A DNA stretch of 64,000 nucleotides from Selenomonadaceae bacterium (GTDB lineage Bacteria; Bacillota; Negativicutes; Selenomonadales; Selenomonadaceae). The translations under genes were made by a program, and so were the position numbers. The stretch spans positions 1-64,000 of the forward strand of contig JAILRS010000002.1 of assembly GCA_024698045.1 (NCBI GenBank). Reading direction: 5' to 3'. Below the pieces are notes generated by a model, which saw only the letters and a program-made list of their open reading frames with translations, had not been told where the DNA came from and made no database searches. This document shows positions 45,476 through 56,109 of the stretch, in pieces. The number at the start of each line of letters is the position of its first letter. Position 1 is the first letter of the stretch.

Positions 45476-45504
45476 TTGCAAATTTAAGTACTTCCTGCTA
45501 ATAT
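45476..45504 (+). promoter_or_regulatory. Promoter of the leader peptide-exporter unit
   Basis: TTGCAA (45476-45481) and TAATAT (45499-45504) with a 17-base spacer. Transcription should start near 45511, just before GGAGGG of the leader peptide. Confidence 0.8.
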
Positions 45505-45531
45505 TCTCAACACATCGGAGGGTACGAACTA

Positions 45532-45594
45532 GTGCCGGATAAGATGTCGGGTAACCGCTGTCTTATTCGGCATTTTATTATGCAACGTTTTTAG
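45532..45594 (+). CDS. 20-residue leader peptide upstream of the exporter
   Basis: GTG 45532 has GGAGGG nine bases upstream and opens a 20-codon frame (PDKMSGNRCLIRHFIMQRF after the initiator). It ends in TAG at 45592-45594, and those same bases form the start of TAGGAGG, the ribosome site of the exporter. The frame spans the hairpin at 45533-45579. The layout matches ribosome-mediated attenuation known for antibiotic-resistance and efflux genes in Firmicutes (for example bmrB-bmrCD). No homologue is known to me; the function is inferred from the layout. Confidence 0.65.
   Translation: MPDKMSGNRCLIRHFIMQRF
45533..45579 (+). promoter_or_regulatory. Attenuator hairpin of the exporter gene
   Basis: TGCCGGATAAGA (45533-45544) pairs with TCTTATTCGGCA (45561-45572), one G-T pair, with an inner CGG/CCG pairing, followed by TTTTATT. 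It can act as an intrinsic terminator inside the leader peptide frame; a ribosome stalled in the frame would disrupt it. Confidence 0.7.
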
Positions 45595-45604
45595 GAGGAT
45601 TCAC

Positions 45605-46777
45605 ATGATTAGACAAAAACATCTTTCGATTCCCGTATTGGTATTGTTCATTACTTTTATGAATATGTTTATACCATTGTCGACGGATTTATATCTGCCC
45701 GCGTTGCCCGAGATGGGTAATTACTTCAATGCGGACAGTTTTCTTGTCGGTTTAACATTGTCCGTATTTTTTGTCGTGTTCGCCGTAAGCATTGTGGTCT
45801 TCGGTCCCGTAAGCGATAAGTACGGGCGCAAACCGATATTGATTGGCAGTGCTGTCCTCTATACGGCGGCATCTCTAATCTGCGCATTGTCGATTGATAT
45901 TTACATGTTAATCGCAGGCAGAACACTGCAGGCAATAGGAGCCGGCGCGATTATAACGGTCGCGACAGCTTTGATAAAGGAATGTTTCCGAGGACAGATG
46001 ATGACAAAGATTTTGGCAATCAGTCAAGCTTTGGGCGTTATCGCTCCGATGTTTGCGCCGATTGTCGGCGGTTTCCTGTTGACTTTTACTTCATGGCACG
46101 GAGCTTTTTATCTGTTAACTTTCTTGGGAGGTATAAACATTATCGGCGCGTGTTTGTTGACCGAAACATTACCCGAACACAAACGTTATCAGGGGAGTTT
46201 GTTGGCATCGTTTTCGCTGTTGGGTAAATTGCTCAAGTTCCGTCGTTTCATGCAGATACTGATAATGTTTTCGTTGATGGCCGCGCCGTACATGGCTTAT
46301 CTCGCCGTATCTTCCTTCGTCTACATTGAGCAGTTCAATTTATCTGCGCAGGAGTACAGTTACTTTTTCGCGGTAAATTCGGCGGCGGCGGTCTTAGGGC
46401 CTATTATGTACTTGAAACTCAAAGATAAATTATCAAACAAGGGATTAATCGGGCTGTCGTTCATCGTAGCGATTATCAGCGGTTTTACGGTCATGTTCGG
46501 CGGAGAATACGGAGCGATTTATTTCTTGTCGGCATTTTTACCGTTCACAGTCATTGAGTCGATGGTAAGACCTTTCAGCATGGATTTACTGTTGCGTGAA
46601 GCCGATAAAAATGTAGGTACGGCAGCATCAATGATAAATTTTGTTCAGACGTTTTTCGGAAGTTTGGGCATGCTTGCCGGTACATTACCATGGTCGGATT
46701 TTATTCAAGGTTTAAGTTTTATCATGTTGGGCTTTACGTTTTTGGGAATCGTCTTATGGAAAACTTTGCCGCGATAA
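45605..46777 (+). CDS. MFS drug exporter, Bcr/CflA family
   Basis: A 390-residue drug:H+ antiporter with 12 membrane segments. The N-terminal STDLYLPALPEMG and the loop GPVSDKYGRKPILIG (motif A) are typical of the Bcr/CflA group. Substrates are unknown; family members export bicyclomycin, chloramphenicol, fosfomycin or sulfonamides. ATG 45605 has a strong AGGAGG that overlaps the stop of the leader peptide. This points to drug-inducible expression by attenuation. Confidence 0.9.
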   Translation: MIRQKHLSIPVLVLFITFMNMFIPLSTDLYLPALPEMGNYFNADSFLVGLTLSVFFVVFAVSIVVFGPVSDKYGRKPILIGSAVLYTAASLICALSIDIYMLIAGRTLQAIGAGAIITVATALIKECFRGQMMTKILAISQALGVIAPMFAPIVGGFLLTFTSWHGAFYLLTFLGGINIIGACLLTETLPEHKRYQGSLLASFSLLGKLLKFRRFMQILIMFSLMAAPYMAYLAVSSFVYIEQFNLSAQEYSYFFAVNSAAAVLGPIMYLKLKDKLSNKGLIGLSFIVAIISGFTVMFGGEYGAIYFLSAFLPFTVIESMVRPFSMDLLLREADKNVGTAASMINFVQTFFGSLGMLAGTLPWSDFIQGLSFIMLGFTFLGIVLWKTLPR

Positions 46778-46814
46778 AAATTCAACCTACGCAAAATTTT
46801 TCGTCGTCATGCCA

Positions 46815-46852
46815 AATAAAAACGGTCGGCAACAAAGTTACCAACCGCGTTA
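46815..46852 (-). terminator. Terminator of the ABC-2 permease gene
   Basis: On the minus strand CGGTTGGTAA pairs with TTGCCGACCG (G-T pairs allowed) around a short loop, followed by five T. Confidence 0.75.
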
Positions 46853-46857
46853 TGTTT

Positions 46858-47670
46858 TTAAAGTACGTCGGCAAAATGCGGTCGAAGTCTCTTGAAACAC
46901 CACGCGCCCGCAAGCATTGCCGTCAATGTCAACGCCCAAAAATATCCCGTCAAATAAATATGTTCCCAAAACCATTCATGATAGATGAAACTTTGCCGAT
47001 AACCTTCAACCAAATAGTAAGCCGGATTCAGTTTCAAAATGAAGTGAAATTCTTCGGGTATCATCTGCAAACTCCAAAAAATCGGTGTGCCCCAAAATCC
47101 GAATTGTAAAATCATGGAAACGAATTGCCCCACATCGCGCAGGAAGACCGTTAACGAACTTGTAAGCCACGACAGCCCCAACGATAAGCATATCATTGCG
47201 AACAAGTAGTAAATGATTTGCAGATTGTAGATTGAAACGGAGTAGCCGTAGATTGCGAACATGGCGAACAATATTAGTACGAAAAACAAATGTACAACCA
47301 ACGCGGAAACAATTTTTACAATGGGTAACATCTCCACGCGGAAGACGATTTTTTTAACGAGGAAAGCACTTTCGATAACGGAAGTTGTTGCGCTTTGAAT
47401 ACTTTCGCTTAAGAAAAACCACGGGAACATTCCGCAGACAAGCCATAGGATAAACGGAAAATTGTCGACGGGAACGGCTTTAAAACCAACTTGAAAGACA
47501 AACCAGAAAATCATTACGGTAATCGTCGGCTGAATGAACGCCCATAAAATTCCCAAGTAAGAGCCTAAATAGCGTTGACGAAAATCGCGCTTGGTCATAT
47601 CCCATAAAAATTTTCTGTTGGCGATAATGTCGCCGATAAATCTGAATAATGTCTTGTAAAGTTTAATCAT
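46858..47670 (-). CDS. ABC-2 type polysaccharide export permease (Wzm/TagG-like)
   Basis: A 270-residue integral membrane subunit of an O-antigen/teichoic-acid-type exporter. The N-terminal cytoplasmic stretch TKRDFRQRYLGSYLGILWAFIQP is the family hallmark, followed by six membrane segments and FWGTPIFWSLQMIP and LNPAYYLVEGYRQ. The matching ATPase (Wzt/TagH) gene, normally directly downstream, is absent: a terminator and the convergent exporter come next. The polymer is unknown; in a diderm it would be an LPS or capsule glycan. Confidence 0.88.
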   Translation of the reverse strand: MIKLYKTLFRFIGDIIANRKFLWDMTKRDFRQRYLGSYLGILWAFIQPTITVMIFWFVFQVGFKAVPVDNFPFILWLVCGMFPWFFLSESIQSATTSVIESAFLVKKIVFRVEMLPIVKIVSALVVHLFFVLILFAMFAIYGYSVSIYNLQIIYYLFAMICLSLGLSWLTSSLTVFLRDVGQFVSMILQFGFWGTPIFWSLQMIPEEFHFILKLNPAYYLVEGYRQSFIYHEWFWEHIYLTGYFWALTLTAMLAGAWCFKRLRPHFADVL

Positions 47671-47703
47671 AATCTCCCTAAAGTAGACGGCTGCGCAGAG
47701 AAA

Positions 47704-48828
47704 TCATTTGCCGAAGGTATTCGCAACTTTGACCAGTTCCGAACGGATTTTGATATGCTGTGGGCAAACTCCTTCACACGCGCCGCATTTAATACATTGA
47801 CTCGCATAATTTTTGCCGTGAAATTCAACCAGCCATCGATATTGATTCGCGGCAAATTTTTTATTTTGGTAAAGCGTGAAAACATTGTGCGCGGTAAACG
47901 AACCCGAAATGCCTATATTCATCGGGCAAACTTTTGCGCAGTAATTACATGTTGTGCAGGGGATAACGGGGACACTCGCCAAAACTTTTCGCGCCTCTTC
48001 AACGGTAGCGCGTTCGTTTTCGTCAAGCGGCTTGAAATTTTCCATGTAGTCGACATTATCCTGCATTTGTTCAAGATTGCTCATGCCCGACAAAACCGTA
48101 ATGACACCTTCGAGACTTGCGGCGAAACGAACAGACCATGATGCCGCCGACGCTTCGGGATTTGCTTTCTTGAAAACTTCGGCAACATTATCGGGCAAAT
48201 TAATCAACGTACCGCCCTTTATCGGTTCCATGATGACAATCGGCTTACCGTGTTTGCGTGCCACTTCGTAACAACCGCGCGATTGTATTGCCGGATTTTC
48301 CCAATCTGCCCAATTTATTTGCAGTTGAACAAATTCGGCTTCGGGGTGTTTCGTCAAGAGCTCGTCTAATTCTTCGGGCGTCGAATGGAATGAAAAGCCG
48401 ACGTGTTTAATCAAGCCTTCGCGTTTTTTCTCGAATACGAAATCCCACATCTTGAATCGCTCGAAAAATTCCGTACGCATTTCGCCCAAATTATGCAGCA
48501 GATAAAAATCAAAGTATCCTGCGCCCGTACGTTTGAGTGACGTTTCAAATTGTGCTATCGCGTCTTCGCGTGTCTTGCACTCAATCCATGCAGCATTCTT
48601 TGTCGCCAGAGTAAATTTGTCACGCGGATAACGTTCAATCAACGCTTGACGAATTGCCTCTTCGGAGCCGGGATAAGCCCACGCCGTATCAAAATACGTG
48701 AAGCCTTTCGACAAAAACAAGTCGACCATTTTTTTGACTTGCTCGATGTCGATTGTCTCATCTTCAAGGCGCGGCAATCTCATCAAGCCGAAGCCTAACT
48801 TTTTGATATCTTCGCCCAAGTAACTCAT
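47704..48828 (-). CDS. Aldo/keto reductase with C-terminal 4Fe-4S ferredoxin domain
   Basis: A 374-residue oxidoreductase. The N-terminal ~270 residues form an AKR barrel (LGFGLMRLPR, FDTAWAYPGSEEAIRQAL, the YFDFYLLHNLG strand and the active-site Lys/His region). The C-terminal domain holds two cluster motifs, CTTCNYCAKVCP and CIKCGACEGVCP. Family members are of unknown substrate in anaerobes. ATG 48828 is behind GGGAGG; the frame is open for nine more codons upstream without a start signal. Confidence 0.88.
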   Translation of the reverse strand: MSYLGEDIKKLGFGLMRLPRLEDETIDIEQVKKMVDLFLSKGFTYFDTAWAYPGSEEAIRQALIERYPRDKFTLATKNAAWIECKTREDAIAQFETSLKRTGAGYFDFYLLHNLGEMRTEFFERFKMWDFVFEKKREGLIKHVGFSFHSTPEELDELLTKHPEAEFVQLQINWADWENPAIQSRGCYEVARKHGKPIVIMEPIKGGTLINLPDNVAEVFKKANPEASAASWSVRFAASLEGVITVLSGMSNLEQMQDNVDYMENFKPLDENERATVEEARKVLASVPVIPCTTCNYCAKVCPMNIGISGSFTAHNVFTLYQNKKFAANQYRWLVEFHGKNYASQCIKCGACEGVCPQHIKIRSELVKVANTFGK

Positions 48829-48906
48829 GTTAAAACCTCCCGAATAAATACACATACAAAAATTTTCTATGTATGCGGCTGCTCAACTCCGCAAACATTT
48901 ACAAAG

Positions 48907-50469
48907 TTAAGTTGTCGCGCTGTAGCCGATTGTACGCAATTTCTTTATCGCCTTCGGCAAGTAATTCATCACATCCGTTGCCGTCAAACCTTCCGATTTA
49001 TCTTCCGCCGCAAAATTTCCTGCGGTACCGTGTAACCATACGCCCGTTAACGGCGCAAAAGGTGTTTGTTGCATCAAGCCGACAATCGCCCCCGCAAGTA
49101 CGTCGCCACAACCTCCCGTAGCCATTGAGCTGTTGCCCAGCGGTGAAATAAAAATTTCTCCGTTCGGGTAGCCGATTACTGTTACTTCACATTTCGCCAC
49201 GATTATCGCCCGATATTCCTGCGCAGTTTTGCGGACTTCCTCTACAAGCGTCGTGCGAAGTTTATCGACGGAAATTTTTAACAGAGCGGATAATTCTCCC
49301 AAATGCGGAGTGAGTATCGGAATTTGTTTGCACAGTTTTAAATCTTCGATACCTGTCCCGTTAAAGGCAGAAATTGCGTCGGCGTCGAGGACAAGCGGCT
49401 TGTCTACGGTTTCGGCAACCTTCCGCACCAGATTAAGCGTTTCTTTTTCGCGACCTAAACCGCAACCGATTAATATTGCGTCTGCATTTTCCGCCAAAGC
49501 CAAAATTTTTTCAAGAGCCGCGTCGCCGCCGATTATCCCCGTCTTTTCCTCGGGTAACGGTGCAGTCATTACTTCCGTCAATTTTATTTCGTAAATGCTG
49601 TTCAAACTTTCGGGCGTCGCCAAAGTGACAAGACCTGCACCGACTTTCATTGCGCTCATTGCCGCCAAACTTGCCGCGCCCGTCATGCCGCGAGAGCCTG
49701 CGATTACCAAAATTTTTCCGCATGTACCTTTATGTGAATCCTTCGGGCGTTCGGGTAAAAACGTCAAAGCAAGTTCGTCGTCGACAAGTGTTTGATGAAT
49801 TTCATCGGTCAACAAATCGGCAGGCAATCCGATATCGTCAATCAAAAGTTTGCCGACATAAGATGCTCCGGGACAAATGTAATGCCCAACCTTCGGCAAA
49901 CCAAGTGCGACGGTACAATCGGCATTTATCGCAATTTCTCCAACTTCACCCGTCTCCGAATTTACGCCCGAAGGAATATCTATCGACACGACGGATTTTT
50001 TTGCGGCATTAACCAAACGAATCAGCCGAAGCGCACCGGGGCGAAGTTTTCCGCTGAAACCCGTGCCGATTATTCCGTCGACAATCAGTTCGGAAAATCT
50101 CAGTGTCACTTGCAACCGTTCCCATGCTCTGTCGCTTTCCAATTGCTGCGACTCTATCGACATTGCCCGTAAAATTTTCAGTTGAGCGTTAAGCGATTCG
50201 GTGTGATGTGTTTTATCGCCGCCGAGAAAAATTTTTACGCGTGCTCCTGCGTTAGCCAAATATCTTGCGGCAACAAGCGCGTCACCGCCGTTATTCCCCG
50301 AACCTGCCAAAACGCAAATACTTTTCTTGTCGACATTGCCCAATAAATCTTTTACGGCTTCGGCGACACGATGCCCCGCGCTTTCCATCAGTGACATTTC
50401 AGGCAAGCCGTATTCTGTTATTGCGCTCTCATCTATATCCCTCATCTGGTTGGTCAGTGCTACTTTCAT
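48907..50469 (-). CDS. nnrD: Bifunctional NAD(P)H-hydrate epimerase / ADP-dependent dehydratase
   Basis: Repairs hydrated NADH/NADPH. 520 residues in two fused parts. The N-terminal epimerase (YjeF_N) has LAGSGNNGGDALVAARYL and the SIDIPSGVNSETGE loop; the C-terminal dehydratase (ribokinase-like) has KGTCGKILVIAGSRGMTGAA, LTPHLGEL and MATGGCGDVLAGAI. The fusion equals E. coli NnrD-type architecture. acpS lies 22 bases upstream, a common pairing. Confidence 0.94.
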   Translation of the reverse strand: MKVALTNQMRDIDESAITEYGLPEMSLMESAGHRVAEAVKDLLGNVDKKSICVLAGSGNNGGDALVAARYLANAGARVKIFLGGDKTHHTESLNAQLKILRAMSIESQQLESDRAWERLQVTLRFSELIVDGIIGTGFSGKLRPGALRLIRLVNAAKKSVVSIDIPSGVNSETGEVGEIAINADCTVALGLPKVGHYICPGASYVGKLLIDDIGLPADLLTDEIHQTLVDDELALTFLPERPKDSHKGTCGKILVIAGSRGMTGAASLAAMSAMKVGAGLVTLATPESLNSIYEIKLTEVMTAPLPEEKTGIIGGDAALEKILALAENADAILIGCGLGREKETLNLVRKVAETVDKPLVLDADAISAFNGTGIEDLKLCKQIPILTPHLGELSALLKISVDKLRTTLVEEVRKTAQEYRAIIVAKCEVTVIGYPNGEIFISPLGNSSMATGGCGDVLAGAIVGLMQQTPFAPLTGVWLHGTAGNFAAEDKSEGLTATDVMNYLPKAIKKLRTIGYSATT

Positions 50470-50491
50470 CTATAATCCTCCAAAAAATTTT

Positions 50492-50869
50492 TCACGATTG
50501 CCGCGCCGTCAAAATGCAAACAGCCGTAGCAAAATCGCGCGAATGACTGAGCGTCAAAAAAATATCGCCTGCGCCTTTATCCTGCGCAAGTGTCAAAGCT
50601 TTGCCGTGCAGGAAAATTTTCGGAGCATCTTTCTCGTCGTTTATGACTTCAACTTCGGTTAAATGCGTGACAATGCCCGTGCCCAATGCTTTGAAAAAAG
50701 CCTCCTTAGCGGCAAACCTTGCGGCATAGGAGGCAGCGGAATTTTTTCCGCGACTTTGACAGTAAGCTTGTTCAATTTCCGTGAAGACATTGTCTTTGAA
50801 GCGTTTACTGCATACGGCTTTTTTTATACGCTCTACTTCGATTATATCCGTACCCAATCCCAAAATCAT
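50492..50869 (-). CDS. acpS: Holo-[acyl-carrier-protein] synthase
   Basis: Transfers phosphopantetheine from CoA to acyl carrier protein. 125 residues: MILGLGTDIIEVERI supplies the metal-binding Asp8, and AARFAAKEAFFKALGTGI contains the second metal ligand and CoA-binding Lys. The C-terminal FLTLSHSRDFATAVCIL is the standard ending. Its ATG overlaps the motB stop, linking it to the motor genes by transcript rather than function. Confidence 0.95.
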   Translation of the reverse strand: MILGLGTDIIEVERIKKAVCSKRFKDNVFTEIEQAYCQSRGKNSAASYAARFAAKEAFFKALGTGIVTHLTEVEVINDEKDAPKIFLHGKALTLAQDKGAGDIFLTLSHSRDFATAVCILTARQS

Positions 50870-51660
50870 TTCGTTACCAAATCAACATCCGAAGGTCCTC
50901 TGTAACCTTCACTCGGATTGAATGACATTGTACGCGCAATCAAAATTTCTACGCGGCGATTCATCTGCTTATTTTCGGGTGTATCGTTCATTGCTATCGG
51001 GCGATATTCTCCGTAGCCGATAGCGGAAAAACGTGCGGGATTGAGAGTATCGTTAAGCGAAAACAAATATTTCATAAAAGTCATTGCGCGCGCGGAACTG
51101 AGTTCCCAGTTAGACGGGAATTGTGCATTGCTGATAGGATCCGTATCGGTATGACCCGAAATCAAAACGCGTTCGGGAATTTCCGCCAACAAACCGGCAA
51201 CAAGAGGGCCTATTCGCTGAGATTCGGGCACCAAATCGGCGGAACCGGAGGGAAACAAAGCACGTTCCTTGATACGAATCATCAAGCCCTCTTCTTCCAT
51301 TTGGGTTGACAATTCGTCCTGCAAATTATTCTGCTCAATATATTCTTCAAGTCTTTGCTGCAAATCCTCAAGCTGCTGATTTTCCTGTATGTAGGCGGCA
51401 TTACCTTGATCCTCGGAAGTAACTATTTCGCGTTGCATACTTTCGCTGGGGCCGTTCTTATCGAAGAATGAGGGACCGCCCGTATTGAATGCCGCGGTAA
51501 ATGCTTGAGCCATTTGCGTAAGTTTAACTTGGTCGGTCTGCGAAATTGCAAACAGACAGATAAAAAGTGCCAACAACAACGTCATCAAGTCGGAATATGG
51601 CAATAACCAAGCTTCACTGGCTTCTTCTTCGTGTTTCTTCGCGCGTTTTTTTCTTGCCAT
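50866..51660 (-). CDS. motB: Flagellar stator protein MotB
   Basis: Proton- or sodium-channel stator subunit anchored to peptidoglycan. 264 residues: Lys-rich N-terminus, one membrane helix with the essential Asp (LLPYSDLMTLLLALFICLFA), a plug/coil region and an OmpA domain (ISGHTDTDPI, NWELSSARAMTFMKYL, NRRVEILI). Four bases separate it from motA. Ion specificity is not obvious from sequence. Confidence 0.94.
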   Translation of the reverse strand: MARKKRAKKHEEEASEAWLLPYSDLMTLLLALFICLFAISQTDQVKLTQMAQAFTAAFNTGGPSFFDKNGPSESMQREIVTSEDQGNAAYIQENQQLEDLQQRLEEYIEQNNLQDELSTQMEEEGLMIRIKERALFPSGSADLVPESQRIGPLVAGLLAEIPERVLISGHTDTDPISNAQFPSNWELSSARAMTFMKYLFSLNDTLNPARFSAIGYGEYRPIAMNDTPENKQMNRRVEILIARTMSFNPSEGYRGPSDVDLVTK

Positions 51661-51664
51661 ATTA

Positions 51665-52441
51665 TCACTCCTTACCGCTCAAGCTTTCGCGTTCACCCTG
51701 AGGAATGTAAATCATGAGTTTGGATTCGATTTGCGTGGGAGAATCGCCGGCTTGCAGTGAAAGAATTCCTTCCATAATCATACGTTTATGACTGACTTCG
51801 TTTTCGGATTTGATTTTGAGTTTGTTTGCGAAGGGGAGCCAGAGAACGTAACCGGTGAATATACCCAAGATAGTAGCGACGAATGCCGCAGCTATGGAGT
51901 GACCGAGTTTATCGATATCATTCAAGTTACCGAGAGCCGCGATAAGACCGACAACCGCGCCCAAAACGCCGAGCGTCGGAGCATAAGTACCGGCCTGTGT
52001 GAAGATTGAACGCATTTCGGCATGACGTTGTTCCATGATTGTCAATTCCGCATCAAGAACATCGCCGACAAATTCGGGATCCATACCGTCGATAACCATG
52101 CTCAAACCGTTGCGGAAGAAAGGATCTTCAATACTTTCTACTTTACCTTCAAGAGCCAAGATACCCTCACGACGTGCCAACTGTGATAAATCAATAAAAG
52201 TTTTTACAAGTTCGATTTTACTTTGTTCCTCGCCGCCGCGTAACAGCAATTTAAAAAGCGTCGGAACTTTAGACATTTGTTCCATGGTGAACGCGTTAAA
52301 CAGGCAGGCAACAGTTCCGCCGATAATAATCAAGAACGCGGCAGGGTTGTTGAGTGCGCTGAGCGGTGCGCCTTTGAGAATCATGCCGACGAAAACCGAA
52401 ATAATTCCGCCGACCAATCCGATTACTGTCGATTTTTCCAA
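51665..52441 (-). CDS. motA: Flagellar stator protein MotA
   Basis: Membrane subunit of the torque generator. 258 residues, four membrane helices: STVIGLVGGIISVFVGM and, near the end, YAPTLGVLGAVVGLIAALGNL and IAAAFVATILGIFTGYVLWLPF, which form the channel with the MotB helix. TTG 52441 is taken as start because GGAGGAGG lies seven bases upstream; a longer frame to 52483 would put that site inside the gene. motB follows at once. Confidence 0.93.
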   Translation of the reverse strand: MEKSTVIGLVGGIISVFVGMILKGAPLSALNNPAAFLIIIGGTVACLFNAFTMEQMSKVPTLFKLLLRGGEEQSKIELVKTFIDLSQLARREGILALEGKVESIEDPFFRNGLSMVIDGMDPEFVGDVLDAELTIMEQRHAEMRSIFTQAGTYAPTLGVLGAVVGLIAALGNLNDIDKLGHSIAAAFVATILGIFTGYVLWLPFANKLKIKSENEVSHKRMIMEGILSLQAGDSPTQIESKLMIYIPQGERESLSGKE

Positions 52442-52624
52442 GCCGTAACCTCCTCCTCGAGGCAAAAATATTGCAGACGCCAAAAAATTTTCGGTTCACG
52501 CCGAATCATTAATTTTCTGTTCAATGCCGAAAACAAAAATCCTGCCGCCGATAAATTTTTCTGCAAGAAAATTATTCCGTAAACTTATATGTTAAACAAT
52601 GAGTGCTTTGGGATTCCGTTTGCT

Positions 52625-52671
52625 AAAAAAGCGGCTCTTGCTCACGTTTAAGACGTAAACAGGAGCCGCCG
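52625..52671 (-). terminator. Terminator after ilvC
   Basis: On the minus strand GGCGGCTC pairs with GAGCCGC, with an inner ACGT/ACGT pairing, followed by T-run of six. Confidence 0.8.
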
Positions 52672-52699
52672 ATTTTCAGTCGGAATCAGTGACTAAAAA

Positions 52700-54332
<1,633 letters not shown>

Positions 54333-54399
54333 GTGTTTGAGCTCCTCATGAAATTTTTTCGTGACAGATGATACCACGCCGCGCACAAAGTTTCAACCG

Positions 54400-55416
54400 T
54401 CAAGAATTCATTCTTCCTGCCAAAACAGCGGCTTCGGTTTTCAAAGTTTGAACTTGATGAATTTTATCTTCGGCGGATTTAATCGTAGCCGCGTTTTTAT
54501 CATCCATCCATGCCGAATAATCTTTCGCGGCGGACAGTGCTGTATCGCAAATTTTTATGTAGAGATTGTGTAAAGTTTCCGCGTCTTTGGGCACATGCAA
54601 TTCAAACAATTCTTTCTTGCGCTGTTCGTAATCCGTCATGAAAACTTCTTCGATTAATTTTTTCAAATCGGCACGTGTACTGTCTTGACTCAAATTACCT
54701 GCCGCCATCACTTCGGTAAATTCGCGTTCGGCATTGCGAATTGTTTCTTCGTGTTTGGAATTAATTTCACTCAACGCGACAAGATATTCATCCAGCTGAC
54801 GGCGGCGCACTCTTCCTACCTGCGTTATATACTCTTCAAAATTTTGCACACGGACAATTTGCCAATTTTTATCTTCGTTACGCGCCAAAATAAATTGGAT
54901 TGGAAATTCGCGATTGATTTCCGGTTGATACACTATCACGTCCGCAAAAGCTTCGTCATTGTTCGCATCGTTTATCTGGACATCCTTTACGCCGCGGATT
55001 TCAATTCCGTTCAAGCCCGTACGCTCCAGCAATTCGACCGCGCCGAGATTTTCCTCGGGTTTTATTTCGCCCGTCTTTACATAATTTTCAACGGTAGTCT
55101 TCAAACTCATAATCATTGTGCCGCGCAACATCTGCGTAAAATTTTCTATAATCTCACGGGCGTCGGGCGACCTTGATATTTCCGCCGAAGTAATTCCTGC
55201 GACAAAGCCGTCGTAACCGGAATCAAGTACGCTGTCCACATTTACCACACGATTAAATTCTTTCACATCATGATTTTTGATTGCCATGCTTGCCTGTTCA
55301 ATCGCGTAATCGGGCGTATCGTTTTTCACATGAAAATAGTAATAACCGATGCCGATAATAATTAACGCTAAGGCAACGAGCCCGATACCGATAAACATTT
55401 TAACACGCTTGTCCAT
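54400..55416 (-). CDS. Membrane-anchored protein of unknown function
   Basis: A 338-residue protein with one N-terminal membrane helix (VKMFIGIGLVALALIIIGIGYYYF) and an extracytoplasmic part. The first ~170 residues look like an alpha/beta NTF2- or DUF2939-type fold (DYAIEQASMAIKNHDVKEFN; QIVRVQNFEEYI). The last ~140 are helical and charged. No family could be assigned. Monocistronic between ilvN and coaE. A role in the envelope is inferred only from topology. Confidence 0.6.
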   Translation of the reverse strand: MDKRVKMFIGIGLVALALIIIGIGYYYFHVKNDTPDYAIEQASMAIKNHDVKEFNRVVNVDSVLDSGYDGFVAGITSAEISRSPDAREIIENFTQMLRGTMIMSLKTTVENYVKTGEIKPEENLGAVELLERTGLNGIEIRGVKDVQINDANNDEAFADVIVYQPEINREFPIQFILARNEDKNWQIVRVQNFEEYITQVGRVRRRQLDEYLVALSEINSKHEETIRNAEREFTEVMAAGNLSQDSTRADLKKLIEEVFMTDYEQRKKELFELHVPKDAETLHNLYIKICDTALSAAKDYSAWMDDKNAATIKSAEDKIHQVQTLKTEAAVLAGRMNS

Positions 55417-55517
55417 ATCATTTCCTCCCGTAAATCAAATCATGGCGTTTTCTTTCTTCCTGCGCCAAAAATTTCCCTTCATATGCGCCGAAAAATTTTA
55501 GTCGCTAAAAATTACAA

Positions 55518-56105
55518 TTACCTTAGAATTGCTCGTGAAACTTGTTCGATTATCGCCGTACGTCTGCCGTTGTTTTCAATGACTACATCCGCGCGATTGC
55601 AAATTTCTTTCGTCGACATCTGCGCGGAAATTCTTTTTAATGCCTGAGCGTATGTCAACTTGTCGCGGCACATCAACCGTTTGATTTGGATTTTCTGCGG
55701 CACGTATACCGCCCATATTCTGTCAAATAAATTTTCCCAACCTACTTCAAAAAGTAAAGGCACTTCCATTACAACAATATTCGTGCCGACGTCGTTACAT
55801 TCAACCAGAAAATCGCGCGCCCGATTCAGCAGGATAGGATGTGATACCGAATTTATCCACTGTCGTTCGGAATCGTCGTTGAAAATTATTTCGCCGATTA
55901 ACTTTTTATTCAAATTGCCGCTGCCCGATACAACACGTTCGCCGAAATGTTTGACGTAGATTTTGAACAGTTCGCCATTAGGTTGCAGAAGCCACTGTGT
56001 AATTTTGTCTATGTCGAGAATCACCGCGTTAAAATGTCGTTTCAATGTGTCGGAGACCGCAGATTTTCCGCAAGCGATTCCGCCCGTCAATCCGATTATA
56101 AGCAC
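55518..56105 (-). CDS. coaE: Dephospho-CoA kinase
   Basis: Last step of CoA synthesis. 195 residues: P-loop GLTGGIACGKS at 5-15, the lid and acceptor region DVGTNIVVMEVPLLFEVG, and ISAQMSTKEICNRADVVIENNG. ybeY follows on the upstream side 4 bases away, so the two form an operon with phoH. Confidence 0.94.
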   Translation of the reverse strand: MLIIGLTGGIACGKSAVSDTLKRHFNAVILDIDKITQWLLQPNGELFKIYVKHFGERVVSGSGNLNKKLIGEIIFNDDSERQWINSVSHPILLNRARDFLVECNDVGTNIVVMEVPLLFEVGWENLFDRIWAVYVPQKIQIKRLMCRDKLTYAQALKRISAQMSTKEICNRADVVIENNGRRTAIIEQVSRAILR

Positions 56106-56109
56106 GTTT

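Noticed and set aside
54333..54400. T-box or leader attenuator before ilvN
   Set aside because: The gap is under 70 bases, too short for a T-box, and no specifier loop or terminator was seen.
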